This document shows positions 22,197 through 34,800 of a DNA stretch of 64,000 nt, in pieces. Within the stretch, counting starts at the first letter, position 1; each line of letters opens with the position of its first letter. A model generated the notes under the pieces. That model was given only the letters and a program-made list of their open reading frames with translations. It did no database searches and was not told the DNA's origin. This DNA is from Paralichthys olivaceus. Lineage: Eukaryota; Chordata; Actinopteri; Pleuronectiformes; Paralichthyidae. The position numbers were made by a program, and so were the translations under genes. The DNA is taken from NCBI RefSeq assembly GCF_024713975.1, contig NC_091096.1, positions 17,084,458 through 17,148,457 on the forward strand. The letters are read 5' to 3'.

Positions 22197-24338
22197 CTGT
22201 ATGCAGCAAAGGCACGATCAGCTGGAAATGACATGTGGATGCATCAACTGGTGTACTGTGTATTTTATCTGTATAGACAAGTCAAAAAAGACAATTCATG
22301 ATAAATATTTCAGTGTTAAATCCAGATGTTAGAATAGATTATTTATGAGATTAAATGAGGGTCATACAAATAGTGTTCATCAAAAAATGTAGTCTTTTCC
22401 TAAAGAATTATAGGTAGTTACTGGTCATTACAGGGAATAAGGGACTTGCTAAATACACCTTTTCTGTTAGTTATTCAGATAGTTAGTTGGTTGCTCATTT
22501 TTGCAGAATGAAATATATTTTTAGGTTCTCTTTGTTTATGTTAACACCATTGTAGACTAACACTTTTTACATAGACACATTATAACTTACAAAGATACAA
22601 CTATTGGTGATTTTAGCCTCTGCAGTGTGTTAACAACCACAGAAACATATTAGTGTTGGACTAATGCAGACTGAATGACTCCTTACAGCGGGTTAATGGT
22701 CCCATTCTCATGCTAGTGTAGCTAGAAAACAGACTTACAATCAGACTGGGATTGCCTTGATTTAAATAGTTAGAGCTCATTCTGTTTATTTTCACTGCAC
22801 ACTCCATTCAAATGCATCCATTCATGTCTTTAAAATGACACAGTTTATGTTATTTACTCAGTGTCACTTTTCCACTTGTCAGTCTGCTCCATGTACAAAC
22901 TGAAACTAGGATCTTATCTAACATGTAGCTGCACTAATGCCTTTTTGATTTGGTCAAAATCCACATCCTGACTTGACCTTAGTGAAAGGGAAATAAACCT
23001 GGTGTCTCATTGACTATAGTTTTGTTATACTAACCCCGCATTTATATATCAATTCTAATGGTTTGACCTCTGAGAGGATTTTAAGGACCATCCAGATTAA
23101 ATACACTTTATGTATTTATATTCCTCTCTATATACTAATTGTCAGGAAATCAAGGGAAATGAAATGCACAACTTGCTGAATATGTTTTTGTCCAGGTGAA
23201 TGAGGATGTATTTAAGACACGTTTCCCTTTTTTACTGAAATATTGCTAATTTTATTATCACGAAATAGAACTGAGACAGATGAGCACATTGTACATGTTT
23301 AAGATTCTCTCCATGTGTCACATCATGAGAGATCGAAATAAAGAATACCAAGAAGTCTATGTTGATTTTTTTTCTATTCTGTAGTTGATTACCCAGCAGC
23401 TTCTCATCATTGATCATGGCCCAGAATATTTGGATAAACAAAAATGCCCACTGACCCCTCCAGTCGACTAACGGAACAACTCCTTTAATAGACCATCTTC
23501 ACCATCTGGGTGAGACAGCTCAGAGTGTGAGATTGCAGAGAGACATGAAGAAGTCTATAATCACGTCCTGCTGACACCAAGGCCCCTGCTCCTCTTCTTC
23601 AAATAGACCATTGGAGAGTGTTTGCACTCCAGGGGTCATGCTTATATTCAAATCCACTAGAGGGGGACACTGTACCTGAAATACGAAGATTACCACAGAA
23701 ATCTCCTCTAGTGGTAAAGAAGCCATGAAAATAGTTTCAACAATCACATATATTAGAATAGTTGTGGTTCAGTTATCCTCCTTAGTTTGAAGTAATAACA
23801 TGTAAAGTTAACCAGGATAGTGAGCAATCCATTCAATAAAATAGCCAAACGTATTATTTTTATCAATTAATATGCAACAGATGCCAGTTAGCTGCTGGTT
23901 AGCTCTGGTGCAATTGCTTTTGAATGTACATTGTCACTATAAAAATAAATACAATACAAAATATATCAGTGGAAATAACAATAAACAGCTTTAACGTAAT
24001 ACACTGCTTATGTACAGACAGCCTTATAGTGTCAGCAAGGATTGGCCCCCCACTACCCTCAAAGGATAAGTGCAGCAAAGAAAGGATATAGTATTAATAT
24101 AAATACATGCACACAGTGAATACATGCAGTCTGTACTCAACAGAAGCCTCATTATGAATTCAATTATACGTTACCCCAGATACACACGTCTTGTTTTTTT
24201 ATTTTATAAGCATGACTCGCTTCCTATAAGATTAAATAAAAAATATATTTTGAAATTTGTTGAAATTTGTTAAGAATCTTTGTTTGCTAAGTTTTTCTGA
24301 AGTTCACAATGTGCTTGAACAAGGAACAATGTCCAAAG

Positions 24339-24941
24339 GCCCTGTCCCAGTTCTTACCTATCCCTAGATATGACCTTTCCCTGGGAGGGCCCCCCTCCAA
24401 ACTGAACTATGTTACTTCAGTAACTACAGTATATTAACAACTGTCATTGACCAACATCATAACAGTGACACATCTTACAACTGCAGGACAGACGAGTGTA
24501 TTAACATTGGTTATGTCAATGTAATGTTGGTCCAGTCCATAGAAACTTCTGCACTGAAAATGTTCTTAAATGAGCTGGGAAGTTTTTTTCAAACTTTATA
24601 TATGGGACACAAGAGTAATGAACGTTACTCGTTTCTCTCACTCAGGCTGTTTACGTGCCTGTTTTGAAGGCGTGAATAGCAATTTTCCTGAAACTCACAG
24701 CTATTCAGTTGCATTTTCATTTCCTACTGGATTAAAATAAGTTATTGTGCTGGATTTAAACATTTTGACATGGTTATTTTGATAAGATATCGGTCACCAT
24801 CTTTATTTAGCTACTTGACACAATACACTTGAAGTGCTGGATGGCCACTACCTATAGAGAAATGGGACAATGCTACCCCTTCATGGCCACACACAAAACA
24901 AGGGGTAGGACCAAGTGGTCAGGGGTGAATTGGGACAGGGC
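24339..24941. mobile_element. Candidate non-autonomous DNA element with inverted ends
   Basis: The left end gccctgtcccagttc (24339-24353) and right end gaattgggacagggc (24927-24941) are inverted repeats matching at 14 of 15 positions, about 600 bp apart. No transposase frame lies between them. No clear target-site duplication was seen, so the boundaries are tentative. Confidence 0.45.
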
Positions 24942-25082
24942 AAAAATATATCCAAGATGTGTGACTTTACTCAAACCTAAAGAACCAACTGTTAACAAGG
25001 AATAACTTAAATGTTCCCCTTACTGAATCAGGGGTTGTAAATTGTGCCCCCCTGATTTAATAAAATCCTTGATCCGCCACTG
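24880..25082 (-). mobile_element. hAT-like transposon end fragment
   Basis: The sequence ending gatccgccactg at 25071-25082 reads CAGTGGCGGATC on the minus strand, the form of a hAT terminal repeat. A matching start was not found nearby, so it is probably a truncated copy. Confidence 0.35.
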
Positions 25083-25329
25083 TATCAAACAACCATGAAC
25101 CATGAGTTACTGCCCCTATTTTTGACTTTCAGGAAGATATAAGCCACTCGGATAATGTCCTGCCCCATCATCTATCAACTTATCAATATGTCTAGACTAA
25201 TTGCATGTTGTTTATTTAGTTTTCAGTCCATAGCTGGTGTTCAAATCTATCCCTTTATTCATAATCAACACCACGGATAGGTTGACCGGATGTTCCTGTG
25301 AGACCTAACACAGGGCGAAATGTCCCAAA

Positions 25330-25438
25330 TCTTGCAACCAGGAAGTGCTACAGAGAATCACGAGTTCGAGGTTGTTTTTATTTGTACACATCTGGTTTCT
25401 TCTCGTGTGAACACACCCGGCACCTGTAGAGCTCACAG
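25330..25438 (+). other. Candidate 5' noncoding exon of the LRR gene
   Basis: A good donor, CACAG|GTAGGT, sits at 25438/25439, and a pyrimidine-rich acceptor (ttcccaccag) lies just before 26071. This would place a noncoding exon here and an intron of about 0.6 kb before the coding exon. The left boundary is unknown. Confidence 0.3.
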
Positions 25439-26232
25439 GTAGGTGTTATAGACATCCCAATATTTATATATTCTCTCCTTATAAAACCCTCTCTTCACTT
25501 TATATGTGACAGTATTTATTTGATGGATTAAATATTGGCATTGTACGTACTACTATCTTTTGTGTATCTTCTTAAATGGAACAAAGACAAAACAACACAG
25601 TAATACAAGTAATCAATTAGTAAACAAACCAATTAAATACTAACATTGATGTATATGTTAGGAAGGGAGCTTGGAATCTTGTAAACTCCCATTTTAGTTT
25701 GGTTTAGTTTATTTTGTTCATATCAGTGTAATCCACAAACAAAACAAAACACTGATTTATGAACTAAAAAGGAGCAAGAAGAAGAAAAATCATATATTAC
25801 CTGCCCCTTTATTATAAATAACATTATAATATATAGATAGATATGGCCATTTGATTTCCTTTCTTTTCACAAATCGCACAACAGATCGCCACCATAATAA
25901 CCATAATAACCATAATCATTACTCAACAAGTTCAAACAGTTTCATTACTTTTTCCTACATTTTTTATATTTTCTTGAAGTGAATAATGTTTCAGCAAGAT
26001 TAGCATTTTTGTATTTAGCTTTGATGAGATTCTTTCTGTCCTCTTAATCTTCTCTTCCCACCAGCAGCAAAAGCCTCAGAAGCCTCCACCTCTCATGTAC
26101 TACCCCAGCATCCACTTCAGCAAAGCAGCCAGCCTCTGCTGCCCTGCAAGGCCTATGTTCGCCCTAAATTTGACGAAACCCATGCAGAAGAGGTGCTTGA
26201 GAAATATGAGGGGGAAGGGGAGAAGCGGGAGG

Positions 26233-29190
26233 ATGGATGAAGACGGCTCTGTCTTGTCACTGACACGGCTTTGTCTGCTCAGCCTCGCCGACAACATGAA
26301 GGACGTATGGGCGAAAGACTACGCTGACAAGTACCTGGATCACTATTCATTCAGGCACATTATGGGGCCTTTCAACTTACTGCGTGAGTTTACCAGGGCT
26401 TATTCATCAGTCCTCTATCACCTGCCTGCTCCCACTTTATTGCATTTCAGTTTGGAACTGTTACTACACAACTGTCACTGTGTGTAGTTTAAGTGACTGT
26501 CATTGATCACACGTTTTGTCCATCTCCAACCATGTGAACTTTAGCAAATGTCATTCACCATATTAGCAAAATGTCTGTGATGTCAATAAAATTAAAGCAT
26601 TTATTATCATGCAGATTGAGTTAGATGGTAAATAACTAGCTGTCTTTCCTAAACTACATCCTCATGTACAGACCTTTGCCCTATACAACCTCTCTGACCA
26701 CAGAGGAACAGAGTAATTGATCACTTCTAATGCCTCCCTCTCTCTCTCTTTCCATCCTTATATCCTGCGTAGCAGGAGAACTGGTTGAGGAGCTCACGCA
26801 GCTGCTGTGCTCTAGAAAACAATTGTCCCGCGCGGCCCTCCACCTCCTGCTGGTCCCCCAACTTCGTGGCCTGTCACTAGAAAGCTGTCCTGGTCTGGTC
26901 ACCTCCGCCCTCTGTGCCCACATTACTGCACGCTGCCAGGTCAGGCTGAAACCAGTGTCTCCTGAAACCAGTGTCTTATACTACAAATACCTGAGAGTGT
27001 ATTTAATAGTTAATAGTTGGGAGTCAGCTGCACTGATCTTATTCCTTTTTAAATACTGAAATACTATCTTATGGATGTATTAGTGTTTTTTAGAGTCATA
27101 TATATATATATATAAATTGCTACATTCGAAAAGTTAACAAGTAATTGACAATTTTTTTCGGCGTCACTGGTTTATCCTACTCCTTCTTGCTGTTGCCTAG
27201 CAACAGAGCTGCAATTGGAAATTACATGTTTTAATACCCTTTGTTTTTCTTAACATGTTTACCTGAGTCAAATCAGAACAATGAAGCCTGATTGCTTGCC
27301 GATGCCATAATCTCACAGGTCTTCAAATGCAGCCTATGAAGGATGCAGTCCCTGAATTGAGACACAGCTTGTATTTCCTCTTTTTTGTCTCAGGGTCTGT
27401 GTAGACTGGATCTATCTGGGGCCCAGCAGCTGCCTTCAAAGGTCCTGTGTGAAACTCTCTGCTGTCTGCCTGCCCTGCGCTCGCTCTCCCTGGCTGGTAT
27501 GCCTTGTGACAGATGTGTGATCAGCACAATTGCCCACCGCTGCCGTTTGCTGCGCCACCTCGATGTATCTTGCTGTCATTTCCTTTCCCCTGCTGCACTC
27601 CTACCTCTTGGAGGTGGTGCCTTCTGCTCATCCTCTGCTCGTCCTTCAAACTCATCTTTTTGCCGCACCTCTACATCTTCACCTCCTAGTTCCTCTTTCT
27701 CCTCTGCCCCCTCGCCCTCCTTCTCTTCATCCCTGCCTCCTCTCCCCCTCATTAGTCTACTGGCTCTGGATATTGGGTTTGGGGAAGAAGATGGAGACAA
27801 TGTGGTGGCTGCAGCCTACCTACTACTCTCTCTGCCTGGGCTGGAGAGAGTGGACATGGAGGGCCTTGCACAGGCCTGCTGGCTCATTGAGCACAGAGAG
27901 TTTACGCAGACAGAAGAGTTCAGTGACAGAGAAGGAGTTCTGAGGCTAGAGGAGGTGTGGAGGGAGAGGAGGAGCAGGCAGGGGGTCGACAGTTGGAAGA
28001 AGAAGAGAGAAGGTGCAGCAACAGCAGGGGTTGAGGAACATGATGATGAGGAGGAGACATTGTGTGAAGAGTATTGTGGTGACAGTGAGAAAGATGCAAG
28101 TACAGATGAAGGGCCAAGTTGCTCTCTGAACCAAGCAGAGGAAAAAAGGAGTGTTTTGTCAGAGTCGGGTGATAAACACCTGATCCTGCACCTAAAAGAT
28201 GTCAAGGGTGTTACTTGTGACTTTCTGGAGAGTTTAAGCCGTTTATGTCCAGACATCTGCTCCATATCTGTGAATGCTGATGGTGACGGTATGGGGAGAA
28301 GGCCTGTGTCTGTGTTACCAGCAGCCCTCCAGACATGGTCAGGCCAGCTGCTGAGCCTCTCAGTACAATTCTCCGGCCCTCTGGTTGATCTGCTTCCTGC
28401 CATCCAAGTTGTAGGCTCCTCCCTGGTCTCTCTCACCATGGAGGTTGTGAAAACCAGCCCCCAAACCCCTCTACTGGTGGTCATCAAGTCCTGTCCCAGA
28501 CTCAGAGACCTACTCATCTTTGCTGAGCCACCCATCATGCCAGAGTTGGAAGATGAGGAGGAGGATCAGTGGGATGATCAGGGGGATGATCAGGATCTGC
28601 CACGGCTGCCTCACCTCTGCACTCTCAAACTCAAGTAAGGCTACTGTTGAGATGTAGTACAGCATGACTCACTTGAGGAAAGGAGTATATTTGAACTCTT
28701 GCAACATATCAGTGACATTTTAATTTGATGGATCCAGCAGATTAAATCAGATTATATTTTCGACATATATATAATTTATCCCTTGTCTTCTTTGTGTCTC
28801 CCATATGTCGACAGATTCTCTTACATTCACAGCCAAATGAAACCTGCCATGTCCTGGATGTCCCTGAGGAAGACGCTCAAGTGTCTCCTAAGTGGTTCTC
28901 CTTTACTGGAGAAGCTCACACTTGTCTCCCTGCCATGCCCTCTGGACTGCGTTTTACAGCGTGTATTGGGCCCACACCTTTATCCCCGTATGGACTGTAT
29001 AGACATGCCACTCAGACGAGTACAGCACATTAAACTGCAGCGGACGGATGTGAGGATGGTAACAGTGAAAAACATAATGCAACACAGCAAGAGACTCAAG
29101 TTTGTGGATGTAAGATACTGCTGGGGGATCAATAAGGTTGAGTGGCTGAACTGCAAGAAGTTCAGTGAAGTCCAAGTGGTCTGGGTGTAA
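26233..29190 (+). CDS. Leucine-rich-repeat protein, family not assigned
   Basis: The coding exons are 26233-26383, 26773-26939, 27394-28634 and 28815-29190, totalling 1935 nt and 644 aa, with in-frame GT-AG junctions. I do not recognise the gene. The N-terminus is MDEDGSVLSLTRLCLLSL, a helical segment of the kind that precedes LRRs in ZYG11- and LRRC42-like proteins. Cysteine-containing LRRs follow at about residues 70-160 (LCRLDLSG, LRSLSLAG, LLRHLDVSCCHFL), resembling AMN1/FBXL repeats. Next come a Ser/Pro-rich stretch (about 185-223), a charged acidic insert (about 273-353), more LRR-like units, a second acidic patch (about 488-507) and a C-terminal LRR ending FSEVQVVWV. No F-box was recognised. 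An in-frame ATG at 26095 could extend the protein by 46 residues. ATG 26233 was chosen because residues upstream of it look noncoding. An adaptor role is only inference. Confidence 0.8.
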
Positions 29191-29208
29191 AGAAGTGTAC
29201 TCTTTTGA

Positions 29209-29214
29209 ATTAAA
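29209..29214 (+). terminator. Candidate polyadenylation signal of the LRR gene
   Basis: An ATTAAA variant lies 18 nt after the stop codon. No AATAAA is close, so this is the best visible candidate. Confidence 0.35.
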
Positions 29215-31089
29215 ATAGAAATACAGCGCTATATAAATGTCATCTGTAATAATATAGGGATCTCTGTGTGACTATTACTGCTTATATTTAGACCTTGAGC
29301 AATGACCCTATTGTGGACCCTATTGAAGTTCATATTTTTATCCTCCTAATGAATCCCAAATATCACGGCCTAAACTTTTTCACAAAATTCAGATGTACGA
29401 GAAATTTACATTTTAAATGGTTTTCTCGCATGGGTGTGCCAAATTGATGATGTTTTACCAAAATGCATGAAAATGTGACCCATATTCCAAACCCAAAATG
29501 TAGTCAGCCATTTCTGATTGAGTTGTCATTTTTGGCAATTCACACACATCATACTTTAACAAACTCCTCCTAGAGGATTATCAGCTCGGCTTCAAATTAC
29601 AGTACAATCTAAACACCTTGATGAAGTAAAAGTTGTGCTCTTTGTGAGTTTTTGCCAGAGGGCGTGTCCGTGGCATGGCGTCTAATTTCAATGTTTCACC
29701 ATGAAACATTAAGTTGTTGTACACTACATTATCCAATCTGCACCAAAAATCTGTTCGTGTGTGTGAATACATTTTCCTTTTTTTCCCCCGGAACACTTTC
29801 AGTTCAAGGTTTGATTATGTTTGAAAAAAAATTAGGCTTCCTCTTTTACTGTTGTTTAAATTGTTCGCAGAATTGCGGGGGGCCAACTGTCAAATTACAA
29901 GCGAATCAGGTAACACTAGTATTATTTTAAGCATTTACACACATTGATTTATTACTGATAACATGCTTATGTCGTGCAGAGAGATAAAGAGAGAAAAAAT
30001 ATATATGAAAACACAGTTTTGTTCCTGTCACTGTGTTTTTTTGCTGGACGTGATGAGATGTGGATGCATGTGTTTTTGTGTCATATAGTATGTTTTTAAA
30101 ATGAGGCGTGATGACAAATGACATCCCCCATCATGGCCACAGTGTTTGCCAATCTCAGTGGAGACGACCTGCAGAAAATCATCTGACTGTTGCTCAAGGA
30201 AGAGGCCTTCGATGTGATCTTCAAACTCTATATTGGTGACATGCGGATCACAGTAGTGTAGAGTAAACACCTGTGTGTGTGTGAGAGAGCTTTCATTGAG
30301 TTCATCTTTGGCGTTTTTGACCTTTTTAAAATGCATTATTTTTATCTGTACCTCTGTTTGCTCAAGTCTCTTTATTACCTGCTATTTTTCTAATTTCAAT
30401 AAATAAACTATGAATTTTAAACTCTCTTGGGTGTGTTTTTTTATGCCTCTGTGACTTTTGTCCACTACATTTAGTTCATCCTTGAGTCCAAATAAATGTT
30501 TTCACCAAATTTGAAGAAATTCAGTCAAGGAGTTTTTGAAATAGCATGTTCACAATCCGTACTTATTTGCTCTTATTGATTATTACTGATTTTATAACTT
30601 CACCTTTTGACTTGTATATTTTAGAATTGGTCAAATTCTCTCCAAAGTTAGTTCATGCTCATTTATAAAGATATTCTTTTTTACCAAATTGGAATTGAAA
30701 ATCCAAATAGCTAAGAATTGGAATCAATAACCAGATGTTTGATCAATTCATTTTTAAATACCCAACCCTAGACAGGGGTCTCAAATTGTATTCAAAATGG
30801 TCTTACTATAATGAGTCATACACATCTAAAACAAATTACAGTATATTACTATTTAGTCCGTATTTAAATGAAAATGTGAATTTAATGTATCCTCTGTCTG
30901 AGAACTAATGAAGTGATACTACTGACAAAATATGACCGTTTTTATATCAGTTTTATATAATTAAACAAATTGACGATTCAAACACATATACTGAATCTTA
31001 GGGAGGTCCTTTCAAAGTAAGATTGTCGAGTATAATCAAAGCATTATAGAAAATCGATCTCTAATCTTACTCCACGCTCAAAGCAATAG
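29215..31089. other. Intergenic DNA between the LRR gene and entpd4
   Basis: A stretch at about 29640-29900 (ggcatggcgtctaatttcaa, atccaatctgcaccaaaaat) resembles a recurrent teleost repeat. A 102-codon open frame on the minus strand at 30028-30336 has an ordinary protein-like composition but no recognised family. Nothing else is supported. Confidence 0.4.
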
Positions 31090-31353
31090 ATTCCACAGAT
31101 GGCGTTTGTTTTGTTTGCATGTCGCCGCTGGGGTCGGTGTAGGGCGGCATTTGATTTTTTACACCGTCTGTAAACTTTGCTTCTCCTCCGGGCGGCGCGG
31201 AGAGGAAAAGCAAACACACCTCCGACGACACGAACACGTCACTCGCCGGAGACGTTCTGCCACATACTCGCTCAGCGTTAGCCAGCGGTTCGCATCTGGC
31301 TGCTCAGAAATGTCACGTTTTCGGGAAAACGGGAGACTTCCGCGTGTTTGCTA
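31090..31353 (+). promoter_or_regulatory. entpd4 promoter and 5' noncoding exon
   Basis: A CpG-rich block (ggcggcgcggagag, gacgacacgaacacgtcactc) ends with a good donor, CTA|GTAAGT, at 31353/31354. This is consistent with a TATA-less promoter and first noncoding exon spliced to the short coding exon at 31826. Clusters of GCTAGC/GTTAGC-like hexamers follow in the intron (31440-31490). Confidence 0.5.
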
Positions 31354-31825
31354 GTAAGTGTCGACTCAGCTAAAGGTCGCGAACATGTGAAGTTACTGTG
31401 TTTACACTGACGGCTCTGAAAACGACGTTAAATTCGGTTTAAGCTAGCCGCTGTAGCCGAGTGTCACTGCTCACAGCTAATGCTAATGCTATCTTCTGTT
31501 TTGGTTTTACAGCAGTGTTTCCCTGCGGTTCTAACAGATTGTGTTTCTAATTTAAATACATGAACCTTCACACTTACAGCATCGACAGACAAGAGAGGAC
31601 ATGTGCGTCCTCTTCGTCTAACTTGAGGCCTTTGTCGTAGAAGAGCTCAGAACCTGAGGTTTTAATGTTGACTATTACATTGACTTGTTTTTTTTCTATC
31701 ACAAGATCATGATGTAAATTGAGCAGAACGGAATGGAGCCGTGGAATAAGCCAAACCAGCCTCCCTCAATCGACTGATCAGTGATGTACGTCATCTAAAG
31801 TCTGAAGTTGAAGACAATTTGCAAC

Positions 31826-34800
31826 ATGGGGAGGTTTGTTGGATTTCTTTTGTGGTATTGTAACTTGATTCTCACACCTCTCATATCTGTGACATTACAG
31901 ATCCTTTGTGCTGATTCTCTTCTTTCTTTCACCCGTTGACAGGATCAGCTTTTCGTGCCTCTTCCCAGCCTCGTGGCACTTCAGCCTGTCGTCCCAGGTT
32001 CTTCCTCGGCTCCTCGTCCCTTCCCTCAGACAGCTGCTCTTCATCGGCCTGGTGCTCTGCCTCATCGGACTGCTGTACCTGCTGCTTGCTACAGGAAAGG
32101 GGCACGCCAGCTGGATCAGGAAGGAAAATAATTTTCACAGGTAACCCATCAACCGCTGTTGGTAAGTGTTTATGTTATGAGGGCCACCGGTAATATTTCA
32201 GCACTGATAATCTTTTTGCTGTCCAAAAGGCACTTGGCAAGGGTGACTGATGTGGATGCGACGGATACCAGTAACCCCAACCTGAACTACGGCTTGGTGG
32301 TGGACTGTGGCAGCAGTGGCTCTCGAGTATTTGTTTACTGCTGGCCCAGGCACAATGGTAATCCACATGAGCTGTTGGACATCCGGCAAATGCGAGATCA
32401 ACACCGTAAGCCAGTGGTAATGAAGATCAAACCGGGTAAGCACCCCAGAGCTAGTGCCAATTGTTGAATATTTCAAAACTCAAATGATTAAATATCCTCT
32501 AAGAAAAACTATTATAAGTTAGTCTGTTATTTACCCATTCTAAAACAAGATGTTTGGTCTTTGTTTTTTCCTTGTAGGTATCTCTGAATTGGCTAAAACG
32601 CCAGAGAAAGCAAGTAATTATATTTATCCACTGCTGAGCTTTGCAGCCCAACACATTCCCAGAAATAAGCACCAGGAAACACCCTTGTATATACTGTGCA
32701 CAGCTGGAATGAGAATCCTACCTGAAAGGTACAGTTGGGTCTAATGAGAATAATATCAGATCTATATAAGACTGCATGAAATGTTCAGACTTCTGGTGAA
32801 TACAGCACTGTTTAGAGCTGGACCGGACCTGACTAGTTTACAAAATTGCACCACTAAAGCTGCTCTCAGATATGCACTTAACTCTGGATAATCTCTTGAC
32901 GTTATCCGGAGGGACTGTCGCAAATGCAAGGCTCTGGACTTTCTCTGGAGTTTCTCCTGCCAGCTCTCAATAAAAAAGTCTGCAGAGTGTAAGAATGAGC
33001 CAATTTAGGAACACAGTAGGAGATCCTCCTTAGGATTCATCTTGAGTGTGTGGGTGTGTTGCTGACATTTCTAACATTCGGTGGATGCAGAACTGAAATA
33101 AATTGATGAAAAAGTGATACAATACACGTAGAAGAAACTGACAAAGGGTTCAACAGAGCCGAAGCAGGTTTCGATGTGCTGTAAACAAAAACACTTGATC
33201 CCTGCTGCGTTGTTTGTGTAAAAAGCAAACCACGGATAAAGTCCAGACCCAATTATGCAGACACAGAGCTCATGTCTGAAAACGGTTTATGTGTTGCACT
33301 TGACCGGATTGACTCACTGTAAACATCTTTCATCCCCAAATTTTGAAATTTGAGCTCCTACATGTTGTCGACCTCTGTTTGCACACAGCTCGTCAGATAC
33401 TAGGATTAGATTACACAATAGCTGCTAATCAATTTATAAATGAAGAATGATATGTTTACCTTGTTGCTTATTACTAATACATCAAGTAGGATTTAGTGCT
33501 GAGATGCAACACAAACCTTTGTGGTTTTAACAATCATTACCCATCATTAAATCTAACTGGTTAAAACTCCTACACTTGACTGGACTGGCAAAACCGGCAT
33601 CAACCTAATCAACAGCACTGACCATTTTGTTTCGTAAAAAGAAAAACTGACACTCATGATGAAGTTCTGGTGTTTGTTTAACCTCAGTCAACAAGAAGCA
33701 CTTCTGGAGGATCTGCGCACTGACATCCCAGTCCACTTCAACTTCCTCTTCTCTGACTCCCATGTAGAAGTCATTTCTGGAAAACAGGAAGGTAAATACA
33801 AGGAAATAGAAAGCAATAAAAAGCAATAGCCTCAGCTTCAATCTTCTGCCTCAAAACATCATGACTTAATAAAGCATTGTTTGTAACATATTTAATACAG
33901 CACAACTGATTCATTTCTTCATGGAGGCTGACAGATTTCTTGCCAGTTCTTGTAGCTGTTACTCAAATTAAATAAGACACATCTGCATTAGCTAAATTAG
34001 TGGGTGTAGGATTCTCTTTTTTTAATTAGTTAACTAATTAAAACTAGTGTAGCATTGGCAATTCTGAAAACATTTCATGCAATAACTTAATAAAAAATTT
34101 TTTTGTTGGTTTAGGTGTCTATGCATGGATTGGAATAAACTTTGTCCTTGGAAGGTTTAACCATGTGCACAATGGTAAGAACCCAACAGGTAATATATTG
34201 AGTACATCCTTGCTTTGCTTTTTTGCAATTTAACAGCTAATGTGCTACATTTTACCTAATAAAAAAGCACTTGTATGTTAAACAAGTCTCTAGTTACACA
34301 GTAATTGTGTGATATATCTTCCCTGCCTGATTGTCTCACATTTCCACTGTCAATTGTTGAAGATGGGGAGGCTGTAGTTGAGGTTAATGTCCCGGGCAGC
34401 GATCAGCAGGAGGCGCTGGTGAGAAAGAGGACTGCCGGTGTCCTGGACATGGGCGGGGTCTCAACACAGATTGCGTACGAAGTGCCCAAAACTGTAAGCT
34501 TTGCTTCTCCACAGCAGGTTATTATCCACAACCAATTCTGTTTTTGTGCCGTCTTTGGTTTTTTGTCACTCACCCTTTGTTCTTCTCCCTCCTTCTTACA
34601 TTCCCTGATTAAACCTGTAAGCACCGTTTTTGTCCCGTGGAGATCATCTGCTCTCCATTCATCACTGTTGAACGCATACTGTAAGCCTGCTGCATGACTC
34701 CATAGCAGGATTAAGGTTATTAATGTAGAGATCATCAGGTATGATGAAAGTTGTCAGTGCAAGGATGTTTTGTTTGTGTCGTTGTGACTTATATACAGTA

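Larger units (their letters stand above)
22197..25330. other. Intergenic DNA between gda and the LRR gene
   Basis: AT-rich. An open frame on the minus strand at 23520-23747 has a plausible acceptor-like tract above it but no recognisable family. The transposon-like ends listed separately at 24339-24941 and 24880-25082 lie here. Otherwise nothing supported was seen. Confidence 0.5.

Noticed and set aside
23520-23747. Minus-strand open frame with an acceptor-like tract above it
   Set aside because: No recognisable domain, no partner exons and ordinary AT-rich surroundings; chance is the simpler reading.
27816-28538. 240-codon minus-strand frame opposite the LRR exon
   Set aside because: It is the antisense shadow of a long real exon. 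Its Ser-rich composition mirrors the acidic and charged codons on the sense strand.
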